A stretch of 11,393 nucleotides of DNA from the NCBI GenBank assembly GCA_028698405.1, contig JAQVDF010000021.1:1-11393 (forward strand), written 5' to 3'. The translations under genes were made by a program, and so were the position numbers. This DNA is from Phenylobacterium sp. (lineage in GTDB: Bacteria; Pseudomonadota; Alphaproteobacteria; Caulobacterales; Caulobacteraceae). The notes under the pieces are model-generated. The model was not told the origin of the DNA. It did no database searches and saw only the letters and a list, made by a program, of their open reading frames with translations. Numbering within the stretch: position 1 is the stretch's first letter; each line of letters begins with the position of its first letter. This document shows, in pieces, positions 6,341 to 11,393 of this stretch.

Positions 6341-7380
6341 CGGACCGCCCGCTCCGCGTCCAGGCTGAACAGCTCGACTTCGCCGAAGCCCTTCACCGTC
6401 ACTGGCCCCTGCGGGCTGAGCACGAAGTCGGAGCCCAGCGCGTCGGCCGTCTCGCGGTTGACGGTGATCTGCATCGGATCCGACAGCGCCTCGAGCCGGG
6501 CGGCCAGGTTCGGGGCCGGGCCGAAGATGTCGTAGACGTACTTCTGGATGCCGACCATCGAGCCGATCACCGGCCCGGTGGCGATGCCGATGCGGCACAG
6601 CCACTGGGTCGTGTGGGCGCTGTTCCTCCGGTCGATGTAGCGGCGCATGCGTAGGGCCACCTTGGCGATGTTGGCGGCGTGGTCCGGCGTGTACTCCGGC
6701 AGGCCCGAGACGGCCACGTAGGCGTCACCGATCGTCTTGATCCGCTCGCAGCCGAACAGCTCCACGATCCGGTCGAAGGCCGAGAAGATGTCGTTGAGCT
6801 CGCTGATCAGCGCCCCCGGGTCACGGGAGATGGCCATGTCGGTGAAACCCACGAAGTCGAGCATCAGCACGCTGCCGGACTCGAACCGCTGCGGCGTCGT
6901 GGTCCCGTAGTCGCGCAGCTCCTCGTAGACCGTGCGCGGCATGATGTTGAGCAGCAGCTTCTCGACCCGCTCCTTCTCGCGCTGCAGGTCCTTGGCGTTG
7001 CGCTCGGCCATCTTCGAATAGGAGTCGAGCATGTACTCGGCCTCCTTAGTCTTGGAGACGTCGAACGCCTGAACCAGCAGTCCCGCCCCGGCGTCCTCGC
7101 CCAGCGGGCGCACGCTCACCGACAGGCACAGCGTCCGCACGCTCTTCTGGCGCTCGACCTCGAAGGTGTAGGCCCGGCCCTGGGCGACCCGCTCGCGCGC
7201 CCGCTCGGGATGGGGCGGAGCGAGCCTCGTCCAGACGTCGCACTCGGCGGCGGGATCGGGCGCGAACCATTCGAAGAAGCGGCTGTTCTCGAACAGGATG
7301 GCGCCGTCGGGGCCGGCGCAGGCCACGGCGCAGTCCAGCGCCTGGAGCGCGGCCCGCGTCACGTCGATGGAAGCGGTCAT
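6337..7380 (-). CDS. PAS-domain class III adenylate cyclase
   Basis: The 347-residue protein has an N-terminal PAS-like sensor (about 5-110), an amphipathic signalling helix (about 112-158, rich in E, K and R and ending in LLLNIMPRTVYEELRDYG) and a class III cyclase catalytic domain (about 168-340). Metal-binding aspartates are D175 (VLMLDFVGFT) and D219 (KTIGDAYVAVSG). K215 and D284 occupy the two purine-selecting positions and are the adenylate-cyclase pair; guanylate cyclases usually carry Glu and Cys/Ser there. N291 and R295 (NLAAR) supply the transition-state residues. cAMP is therefore the expected product from ATP. No membrane segment is seen, so it should be cytosolic. The start is 2 nt after the globin stop, so the two are translationally coupled, suggesting that a haem ligand state affects the cyclase. 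Confidence 0.92.
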   Translation of the reverse strand: MTASIDVTRAALQALDCAVACAGPDGAILFENSRFFEWFAPDPAAECDVWTRLAPPHPERARERVAQGRAYTFEVERQKSVRTLCLSVSVRPLGEDAGAGLLVQAFDVSKTKEAEYMLDSYSKMAERNAKDLQREKERVEKLLLNIMPRTVYEELRDYGTTTPQRFESGSVLMLDFVGFTDMAISRDPGALISELNDIFSAFDRIVELFGCERIKTIGDAYVAVSGLPEYTPDHAANIAKVALRMRRYIDRRNSAHTTQWLCRIGIATGPVIGSMVGIQKYVYDIFGPAPNLAARLEALSDPMQITVNRETADALGSDFVLSPQGPVTVKGFGEVELFSLDAERAVR

Positions 7381-7382
7381 CT

Positions 7383-7748
7383 TCAGGCCCTGCGGCTGAC
7401 GACGTACGGCTTGCGCTTGCGCATCTCGTGCTCGACGTGGTCGACGTCGCCCTTCGGCAGGTCCGCATCCTCGAGCACCTCGCGGAACACCGCGATCATC
7501 TCCTCGAAGTCTCCGTCGCCCAGGTTCAGGCGCTTGTGCGCCCGTTCGAGCTGCTCGTCGGTGATCGAAGCCGGCCCTCCCAGGAGGGAGGAGACAAACT
7601 TGGTCTGATGGTCGATGAGCTGGGGCATCGAGATGCCGTGGAAATGCTGGGCCAATCGCTCATTCTCGCACAGCCGGTCATAGAGGTCCGACACGATCCG
7701 CCGGACCGCCGAAAATCCCCCGATGCGCTCGTAAACGGTCTGCGCCAT
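7383..7748 (-). CDS. Group I truncated haemoglobin
   Basis: The 121-residue product has the truncated-haemoglobin pattern: YERIGGFSAVRRIVSDLYDRL (helix A/B with Tyr23 at B10), HFHG (Phe36 at CD1), DHQTKFVSSLLGGP (E helix, Gln48 at E7) and AHKRLNL with proximal haem ligand His71. Such proteins bind O2, NO or CO and may detoxify NO or act as ligand sensors in the cytoplasm. Length is normal for group I. ATG at 7746-7748 is preceded by GGGGGA. The adenylate cyclase gene begins 2 nt downstream in the same direction. Globins fused to cyclases are known as globin-coupled sensors; here they are separate proteins in one unit. The upstream gap holds a 16-bp palindrome and a weak promoter. Confidence 0.93.
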   Translation of the reverse strand: MAQTVYERIGGFSAVRRIVSDLYDRLCENERLAQHFHGISMPQLIDHQTKFVSSLLGGPASITDEQLERAHKRLNLGDGDFEEMIAVFREVLEDADLPKGDVDHVEHEMRKRKPYVVSRRA

Positions 7749-7763
7749 TCGCCGTCCCCCAAT

Positions 7764-7779
7764 TGTCGGACGCCCGACA
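7764..7779. promoter_or_regulatory. 16-bp palindrome upstream of the globin-cyclase operon
   Basis: TGTCGG-ACGC-CCGACA has perfect 6-bp arms around a 4-nt centre and ends 16 nt before the globin ATG. Half-sites of the form TGTCG spaced like this resemble targets of CRP-family gas sensors of the CooA type, but no such regulator is visible here. Its place near the expected transcription start suggests repression. It differs from the GTGA sites upstream of the PycTM-like and di-iron genes. Confidence 0.5.
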
Positions 7780-7780
7780 C

Positions 7781-7809
7781 TGATTACCAGCCCGGGGGCG
7801 GGGCGTGAA
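7781..7809 (-). promoter_or_regulatory. Weak candidate promoter for the globin-cyclase operon
   Basis: On the minus strand TTCACGC (7803-7809) matches the Caulobacter -35 TTGACGS at six of seven positions. It is followed after 14 nt by GGTAATCA (7781-7788), a poor match to the -10. The start site would fall within or next to the 7764-7779 palindrome. Confidence 0.25.
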
Positions 7810-7822
7810 TTGGGAACGGCGC

Positions 7823-7851
7823 GGCCGCCCCGGCTGATCGCCGGGACGGCC
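7823..7851 (-). terminator. Strong stem-loop after the di-iron gene
   Basis: The arms 7823-7834 and 7840-7851 form 11 base pairs with one C/A mismatch around a 5-nt TGATC loop. It begins 14 nt after the stop of the di-iron gene on the minus strand and before the globin promoter. It is therefore well placed to end or protect the di-iron mRNA and to separate it from the globin-cyclase unit. There is no U-tract, so termination may need Rho. Confidence 0.5.
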
Positions 7852-7864
7852 CGAGCGTGGCCGC

Positions 7865-8776
7865 TCACGAGAAGGCGGGCGCCATCGCCAGCAGCTCCTC
7901 GCGGCTGCCGGGACGCACCTCCTCCATCACCGCCAGGAACCTCGGGTGGACGAGGCCCGAGCCCAGGTAGGTGTAGCGGATCGCCTGACGCTGAACGGCG
8001 CGGATCTCCTCGCGCTCGGCCTCGCCGAGCTCGCGGCCGATCGCCGCCTGCAGGCTCTCGATGTCCAGCTCGAGCTGCTGCATCAGCCCGCCGTCGAGCA
8101 GCGCCGCGATCTTCAGGAAGTCCTGGAAGCCGGCTTCGACCTCCTCCGGCCCCGCCTGGGCGGCCAGGGTGCGGACGATCGCCTCGTCGAGTTGGGCGTG
8201 CTGCATCTCCTCCGCCCAGTGGTGCTTCAGCACGCTGCGGAACAGCGGATCGAGGTCCTGGGCGTCGCGCACGCTCTCGGTGAAGTGCTTCTGCGTCATC
8301 CACTCGATGTGCAGGGTGACCATGCCGATGCCGAGCGGGTGGTGGGCCAGCACCGCCTGGCTGATCGCTTCGGCCGGCCCGATCATCCCGCAGCGCGTCC
8401 CGAAGCCCTGAACGAAGGCGTCATAGAATCGGTGGAACAGGTCGATGTGCTTGGCTTCCTCGCCGGCGAACTGCAGCAGCGCGCGGGTGCGGGCGTCGTC
8501 CACATGCAGAGCCGAGCGGGCGTGGTCCATGACGAAGGGCAGGATGAACTCCTCCGCCAGCCCGAAGGTGTAGAGGTAGCCGCAGCCGCGGATCTGGTTG
8601 AGCTTCAGCTTCTCGGCGTCCGAGAGGCAGGCGATCGGGCCCACGCGGGCGAAGCTCTCGGGCATGAAAGGCTTGGAGAAATCGAGCGTCTCGCCCTCGC
8701 CGATGATGTCCTCGATCCGCCAGTTGGCGGCCTGCGACGCCGCCAGGATGGATTCGTAGCTGAAGTGATAGCTCAT
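7865..8776 (-). CDS. AurF-like di-iron (ferritin-like) oxygenase family protein
   Basis: The 303-residue, mostly helical protein carries two di-iron half-motifs: E107-x-x-H110 in GEEAKHIDLFH, and H186-x3-E190-x2-H193 in KHHWAEEMQH. With E75 or E76 (AEEF) and E158 (HIEWM), these give the seven-ligand order E, E, H, E, H, E, H known from the p-aminobenzoate N-oxygenase AurF, including the identical H-x3-E-x2-H spacing. Proteins of this type activate O2 at a di-iron centre, for example in amine N-oxidation; the substrate here is unknown. No signal peptide is seen. ATG 8774-8776 has GGGAG upstream. A CRP-type site lies 83-98 nt and a 17-bp palindrome 28-44 nt upstream of the start. No biosynthetic partner genes are adjacent. 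Confidence 0.75.
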   Translation of the reverse strand: MSYHFSYESILAASQAANWRIEDIIGEGETLDFSKPFMPESFARVGPIACLSDAEKLKLNQIRGCGYLYTFGLAEEFILPFVMDHARSALHVDDARTRALLQFAGEEAKHIDLFHRFYDAFVQGFGTRCGMIGPAEAISQAVLAHHPLGIGMVTLHIEWMTQKHFTESVRDAQDLDPLFRSVLKHHWAEEMQHAQLDEAIVRTLAAQAGPEEVEAGFQDFLKIAALLDGGLMQQLELDIESLQAAIGRELGEAEREEIRAVQRQAIRYTYLGSGLVHPRFLAVMEEVRPGSREELLAMAPAFS

Positions 8777-8803
8777 GGGGGTGATCTCCCTTGGGTGTTG
8801 GCC

Positions 8804-8820
8804 GCGCCGTCCGACGGCGC
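8804..8820 (-). repeat. 17-bp odd palindrome in the di-iron gene leader
   Basis: GCGCCGTC-C-GACGGCGC has perfect 8-bp arms around one base, 28-44 nt upstream of the di-iron gene ATG and downstream of its predicted start site. In mRNA it would fold to a compact hairpin; as DNA it could bind a dimeric regulator. No family can be named. Confidence 0.5.
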
Positions 8821-8858
8821 CGATGGCGGTGAGGTATCCCAAGGGAGACGGGGGCTTC

Positions 8859-8874
8859 CGTGACGCCCGTCACA
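8859..8874. promoter_or_regulatory. CRP-type operator B, upstream of the di-iron gene
   Basis: cGTGA-CGCCCG-TCACA matches TGTGA-N6-TCACA at nine of ten positions. It shares 19 of 20 bases with the region around operator A (5636-5655 against 8856-8875). On the minus strand a -10-like GATACC (8833-8838) lies 31 nt from its centre, exactly as for operator A. This fits activation of the di-iron gene at about position -41. It also lies upstream of the BolA-like gene, about 85 nt before that gene's predicted transcription start. Confidence 0.6.
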
Positions 8875-8919
8875 CGGGCGCGAAAGCCGTCGAATGCGGC
8901 TCGCAAGATGGTGAGGCGA

Positions 8920-8945
8920 TTGTTAACTCTCGGACCGGCAACATC
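8920..8945 (+). promoter_or_regulatory. Candidate promoter for the BolA-like gene
   Basis: TTGTTAA (8920-8926), an 11-nt spacer and GCAACATC (8938-8945) match the Caulobacter-type layout TTGACGS-N10-14-GCTANAWC. The -10 has a single mismatch and the -35 is weak. Transcription would begin near 8952, just upstream of a GGAG ribosome-binding site at 8956-8959. Confidence 0.45.
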
Positions 8946-8970
8946 GCCGCAGTATGGAGCGCGTCCCGCC

Positions 8971-9204
8971 ATGCCCATGCCCATGAACGAGCTAGAGAAC
9001 TGCCTGCGCGAGGCGTTCCCCGACGCCGAGATTCAGGTCACCGACCTGGCCGGTGACGGAGATCACTACCGCGCGCGCATCGTCTCCCGGGCATTCGCGG
9101 GACTGCCCAAGGTGCGGCAGCACCAGATGGTCTATGCGGCTCTCAATGGGCGCGTGGGCGGAGAGCTGCACGCGCTGGCGCTCGAGACCTCGGCCCCGAC
9201 CTGA
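8971..9204 (+). CDS. BolA/IbaG-family protein
   Basis: This 77-residue protein has the BolA fold. DGDHYRARIVSRAFAGLPKVRQHQMVYAALNGRV (29-62) is the loop, strand and helix core, and GELHALALET (64-73) carries the invariant histidine H67. BolA proteins pair with CGFS monothiol glutaredoxins, bind a [2Fe-2S] cluster in the heterodimer, and take part in iron homeostasis and cluster trafficking. A CGFS glutaredoxin gene lies about 1 kb downstream, supporting the call. Three in-frame ATGs occur (8971, 8977, 8983). 8971 is chosen because GGAG (8956-8959) is nearest to it. The frame is open back to 8860, but that upstream part includes operator B and the promoter and is not family-like. The next gene starts 1 nt after its stop. 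Confidence 0.92.
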   Translation: MPMPMNELENCLREAFPDAEIQVTDLAGDGDHYRARIVSRAFAGLPKVRQHQMVYAALNGRVGGELHALALETSAPT

Positions 9205-9205
9205 C

Positions 9206-10099
9206 ATGCGCTACCGCCCCTTCGGCGTCGCGGGCAAGGCCGTCTCGGCCGTCAGCCTGACCCTTTCCGAGACCGCCGCGGTGCCGACGGCCCAGGCCTG
9301 GCGCGGCGTCCTGTTCGGGGCGATGGAGTGCGGGATCAACGCCTTCGACGTGGTGGCCGGGTGCGAACCTCTGGCGCGCGGTGTCGCCGAGGCGCTGCAG
9401 GCTGTGGACCGCGACCTGCTGTTCCTGGGCTGGCGGCTGCGCGGCGAGGGCCTGCCGGCGCTGGACGCCGACGCCCTGGGCCAGGCCGTGCGCCAGGCGC
9501 TGGCCGCCACCTCGGCCGGCTACTTCGACCTCGTGACCTTCGATGAGGCCTCCGCCGAGTTGCTGACGCCGGACGCGGAAGCGTTGCTCGCCGAGCTCAA
9601 GGGCGCCGGCCTGGTGCTGCACACCGCGATCCGCGGCGACGGGCCGCTGACCGACGCGGCGGTCCGCGAGAGCCGCTTCGACGCCCTGGCCTCGCCCTTC
9701 AGCCTGGTGTCGGACGGCCGAATCCGTCGGCGGGTGAAGGACGCGGCTCAGGCGGACATGGCGGTGATCGCATACGACGCCATTCCCGCCGACCTGTGCC
9801 GCCCGCCGCAGCAACGGATGAAAGCCGCCGGGCTGCTCCGCCGCTCGGTGGACCCGCTGGCCGGGGTCGGCACCTACAACTTCCTGCACGAGACCCGCGG
9901 CTGGGCGGCCGAGGAGTTGTGCCTCGGCTACGCGCTGACCGAGCCGGCCTTCGCCACGGTGCAGATCGACACCCTTTCGGCGGCGGCGATCGAACGGCTG
10001 TCGGGGGTGACCGAGCGCGACCTGCCGACCGGCGTCACGGCGCAGATCGAGATGGCCCGCTTCTGCCCCACCGAGCCGGAGACCCGCCGGCGCGCCTGA
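9206..10099 (+). CDS. Aldo/keto reductase-like protein lacking the catalytic tetrad
   Basis: The 297-residue product follows the AKR barrel layout: MRYRPFGVAGKAVSAVSL at the start, GINAFDVVAGCEPLARGVAEAL (43-64) in place of G-x-x-x-x-D-T-A-x-x-Y-G, a middle TSAGYFDLVTFDEA block (102-115), and a C-terminal EELCLGYALTEPAFATVQIDTLSAAAIERL stretch like the AKR NADP-end helices. Of the Asp-Tyr-Lys-His tetrad only D48 remains. By alignment to the motifs, Tyr is C53, Lys is R77 and His is D113. Normal AKR chemistry is therefore unlikely, and a binding, regulatory or altered catalytic role is possible. Length is near normal and the frame is intact, so it does not look like decay. ATG 9206 lies 1 nt after the BolA-like stop, indicating co-translation with the iron-sulphur partner genes. 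Confidence 0.8.
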   Translation: MRYRPFGVAGKAVSAVSLTLSETAAVPTAQAWRGVLFGAMECGINAFDVVAGCEPLARGVAEALQAVDRDLLFLGWRLRGEGLPALDADALGQAVRQALAATSAGYFDLVTFDEASAELLTPDAEALLAELKGAGLVLHTAIRGDGPLTDAAVRESRFDALASPFSLVSDGRIRRRVKDAAQADMAVIAYDAIPADLCRPPQQRMKAAGLLRRSVDPLAGVGTYNFLHETRGWAAEELCLGYALTEPAFATVQIDTLSAAAIERLSGVTERDLPTGVTAQIEMARFCPTEPETRRRA

Positions 10100-10113
10100 G
10101 GCGACGGCTCGCC

Positions 10114-10142
10114 TTGACCCGGGCCGCCGGGCTCCCTAGCTC
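10114..10142 (+). promoter_or_regulatory. Candidate promoter for grxD
   Basis: TTGACCC (10114-10120), a 14-nt spacer and CCTAGCTC (10135-10142) closely follow the Caulobacter-type consensus TTGACGS-N10-14-GCTANAWC. The -35 has one mismatch and the -10 two. Transcription would begin near 10149, about 40 nt before the grxD ATG. The 88-nt gap after the AKR-like gene supports an independent promoter. Confidence 0.5.
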
Positions 10143-10187
10143 ATGACCCGGAGAGAGTCTTTCACCGCCGAAAGGGCGCGCATCCCC

Positions 10188-10532
10188 ATGACCGACACCG
10201 CCGCCGCCACCAGCGTCCAGGACTTCATCGCCAAGACCGTTCAAGAGAACCCCGTGGTCGTGTTCATGAAGGGCGTGCCGGAACAGCCCCGCTGCGGCTT
10301 CTCGGCCGTGGTGGTGCAGATCCTCGACCACCTCGGCGTCGACTTCGTCGGCGTCGACGTGCTGCAGGACGAAGAGCTGCGCCAGGGGATCAAGGACTTC
10401 ACCGACTGGCCGACCATTCCGCAGCTCTACGTGAAGAGCGAGTTCGTCGGCGGCGCGGACATCGTCCGCGAGATGTTCCAGTCGGGCGAGTTGAAGACCC
10501 TGTTCAAGGACCAGGGCCTCATCGCCGCGTGA
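10188..10532 (+). CDS. grxD: Monothiol glutaredoxin, CGFS type (Grx4/GrxD)
   Basis: The 114-residue protein has every mark of monothiol glutaredoxins: VVVFMKGVPEQPRCGFS (23-39) with the CGFS active site at 36-39 and the glutathione-contacting K28, WPTIPQLYVKSEFVGGAD (74-91) with the cis-proline and the GGAD glutathione loop. These proteins hold a glutathione-ligated [2Fe-2S] cluster as homodimers or with BolA, and act as cluster carriers and iron sensors in the cytoplasm. The frame is open from ATG 10143, but ATG 10188 is chosen because AAAGGG (10171-10176) precedes it and the N-terminus then fits the family. Its last 4 nt overlap the thioesterase start (GTGA), so the two are coupled. Confidence 0.96.
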   Translation: MTDTAAATSVQDFIAKTVQENPVVVFMKGVPEQPRCGFSAVVVQILDHLGVDFVGVDVLQDEELRQGIKDFTDWPTIPQLYVKSEFVGGADIVREMFQSGELKTLFKDQGLIAA

Positions 10533-10948
10533 CGAAGGCGATCGAGCCGCCGCCCGGCCGACAGGTCTTCACCCGCACATACGTCCCGACGCCGTCCGAT
10601 ATCGACGAGAACGGCCACGTGAACAACGTCGTCTACCTGCGCTGGGCGCAGGAGATGGCGGTCGCGCACTGGGACTCCAAGGCTCCGCCCGAGGCCCAGG
10701 ACGCCTGGGCCTGGGTGGTGCTGCGCCACGAGGTTGATTACCGGCGCCAGCTGCTGCCAGGCGAGACCGCCACTGCCCGCACCTGGGTCGCCGACGCTGC
10801 CGAAGGGCCCAGGTTCGACCGCTTCGTCCGCATCGACGGCCCGGACGGGGCCATGTGCGCCCAGGCCCGCACCGTCTGGTGCCTGGTGGACGCCCAGACC
10901 CGCCGCCCGCGCCGCGTGCCGGACTGGATGGTGGCGATGTTCGCGTGA
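10529..10948 (+). CDS. Hot-dog fold acyl-CoA thioesterase (4HBT family)
   Basis: The 139-residue protein shows the 4-hydroxybenzoyl-CoA thioesterase pattern: PSDIDENGHVNNVVYLRWAQE (22-42) with D24/D26 and the HVNN helix start, HEVDYRRQLLPGETATARTWV (67-87) as the central strands, and a RTVWCLVDAQTRRPRRVPDWM end (114-134). Such enzymes hydrolyse acyl-CoA or acyl-ACP thioesters in the cytoplasm, and the substrate range is broad and not predictable here. GTG 10529 overlaps the grxD stop by 4 nt, so translation is coupled. A functional link to iron-sulphur metabolism is not evident beyond the shared transcript. Confidence 0.9.
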   Translation: MTKAIEPPPGRQVFTRTYVPTPSDIDENGHVNNVVYLRWAQEMAVAHWDSKAPPEAQDAWAWVVLRHEVDYRRQLLPGETATARTWVADAAEGPRFDRFVRIDGPDGAMCAQARTVWCLVDAQTRRPRRVPDWMVAMFA

Positions 10949-10965
10949 GGCGTCCCTGCTCTCAC

Positions 10966-10987
10966 CTTCCCGCGCGGCGGTGGGAAG
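10966..10987. terminator. Stem-loop between convergent thioesterase and lipoprotein genes
   Basis: CTTCCC (10966-10971) pairs with GGGAAG (10982-10987), extended inward by a G-U and a C-G pair to a 6-nt loop. It lies in the 48-nt convergent gap and may end transcription from both genes. A second weak pairing, GTGAG (10945-10949) with CTCAC (10961-10965), sits beside it. No U-tract is present. Confidence 0.45.
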
Positions 10988-10996
10988 TAAAAGCTG

Positions 10997-11356
10997 TCAC
11001 CGCCCCTCGAGAGGATTAAGCAGGAACACGGGCTGAGGTGCCGCGAGACCGAGCTCGCCCCACGTAAAGGTGAGCTCCAGCGGCCGGGGCGCGGCGCGGC
11101 AGACGTCGAGCTTGCGGCGCCCGAAGGCGACCTGCGCCGCGCTTCCCTTGCGCTCCACGAATACTGAAAAGTCCGCCTTGCTGGTGCAGCCGTTGGAGGT
11201 GACGGTGATGGTCAGCGCCTCGCCGCCGGCGCGGGCGGCGATCAGGGGCTCCAGCTCCTCGAACGGAGCGTCGGCCGGCGCCGCGGCCGGCGCAGGCACG
11301 CTCGCGCAGCCGCCCAGCAGGGCGAGGCCGGCCAGCAACAGGAATCGGCGGTTCAT
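10997..11356 (-). CDS. Small lipoprotein of unknown function
   Basis: The 119-residue product begins MNRRFLLLAGLALLGGCASV, a short signal peptide with a lipobox (L-G-G-C17), so it should be cleaved before Cys17, lipidated and anchored to the inner or outer membrane. A proline/alanine-rich linker (about 20-37) is followed by a compact domain containing ITVTSNGCTSKADFSVFVERKG and KLDVCRAAP. C65 and C93 (approximate) could form a disulphide in the periplasm. The family is not recognised. An in-frame GTG at the window edge (11381-11383) would add nine residues before the signal peptide. ATG 11356 is preferred because it gives a standard n-region, although no clear ribosome-binding site precedes it. 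Confidence 0.8.
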   Translation of the reverse strand: MNRRFLLLAGLALLGGCASVPAPAAAPADAPFEELEPLIAARAGGEALTITVTSNGCTSKADFSVFVERKGSAAQVAFGRRKLDVCRAAPRPLELTFTWGELGLAAPQPVFLLNPLEGR

Positions 11357-11393
11357 CGGCCCACGGGGCCACAGCGGCCGCACATTGTGAACC

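Noticed and set aside
5035..7380. A complete Pycsar anti-phage system (pyrimidine cyclase plus PycTM)
   Set aside because: The cyclase carries adenylate-type K215/D284 and a PAS domain, and is not adjacent to the membrane protein. Only the membrane protein resembles the family.
8860..8970. GTG 8860 as start of the BolA-like gene, adding 37 residues
   Set aside because: The added stretch is not BolA-like and contains the CRP-type site and the likely promoter.
10143..10187. ATG 10143 as grxD start
   Set aside because: It overlaps the predicted promoter/start-site region and lacks a ribosome-binding site; ATG 10188 has AAAGGG and a family-like N-terminus.
1..11393. tRNA, rRNA, CRISPR array, insertion sequence or phage integration site
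   Set aside because: No cloverleaf, rRNA-like stretch, regularly spaced repeats, transposase or integrase frame was seen on either strand.

Overview
The window is a GC-rich (about 70%) stretch of bacterial chromosome. It most resembles an alphaproteobacterium of the Caulobacterales (Caulobacter/Phenylobacterium type). The basis is codon use, purL, bolA-like and grxD genes in the same order and orientation, leaderless-looking starts, and -10 elements that fit the Caulobacter housekeeping consensus GCTANAWC. This placement is inference from recall, not from a database search. No tRNA, rRNA, CRISPR array, insertion sequence or phage gene was seen. Genes are densely packed and no gene-free stretch exceeds 200 bases.

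Layout. Bases 1-396 hold the 3' end of a Mur-ligase-family gene. purL (491-2701) follows, with a likely leaderless promoter set inside an inverted repeat. A convergent CinA/PncC-type amidohydrolase gene (2786-3280, minus) is divergent from a two-gene unit: a beta-lactamase-fold serine hydrolase (3365-4603) and a VOC protein (4620-5027). From 5035 to 8776 lies the most interesting part. It contains a small membrane protein resembling the Pycsar transmembrane effector family (minus), a CRP/FNR-family regulator (plus), a PAS-class III nucleotidyl cyclase (minus), a truncated haemoglobin (minus, 2 nt from the cyclase) and an AurF-like di-iron protein (minus). The right end (8971-10948, plus) holds a BolA-like gene, an aldo/keto-reductase-like gene that lacks the catalytic tetrad, a CGFS monothiol glutaredoxin and a hot-dog thioesterase. 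A convergent lipoprotein gene (10997-11356, minus) ends the window.

How the genes may work together. The cyclase keeps the Lys/Asp pair that selects adenine and is translationally linked to a haem globin. The regulator keeps the cyclic-nucleotide phosphate-binding cassette and CRP-type recognition residues (R-E-x-x-x-R). Two almost identical 20-bp sequences containing cGTGA-N6-TCACA lie upstream of the membrane-protein gene and of the di-iron gene, at matching geometry. I therefore propose a compact circuit: haem ligand (O2 or NO), then cAMP, then a CRP-like factor, then a membrane effector and a di-iron oxygenase. Each component call is supported by sequence; the circuit is a hypothesis. This block also separates purL from bolA-grxD, which are usually neighbours in Alphaproteobacteria, so it looks like an accessory insertion in a conserved neighbourhood.
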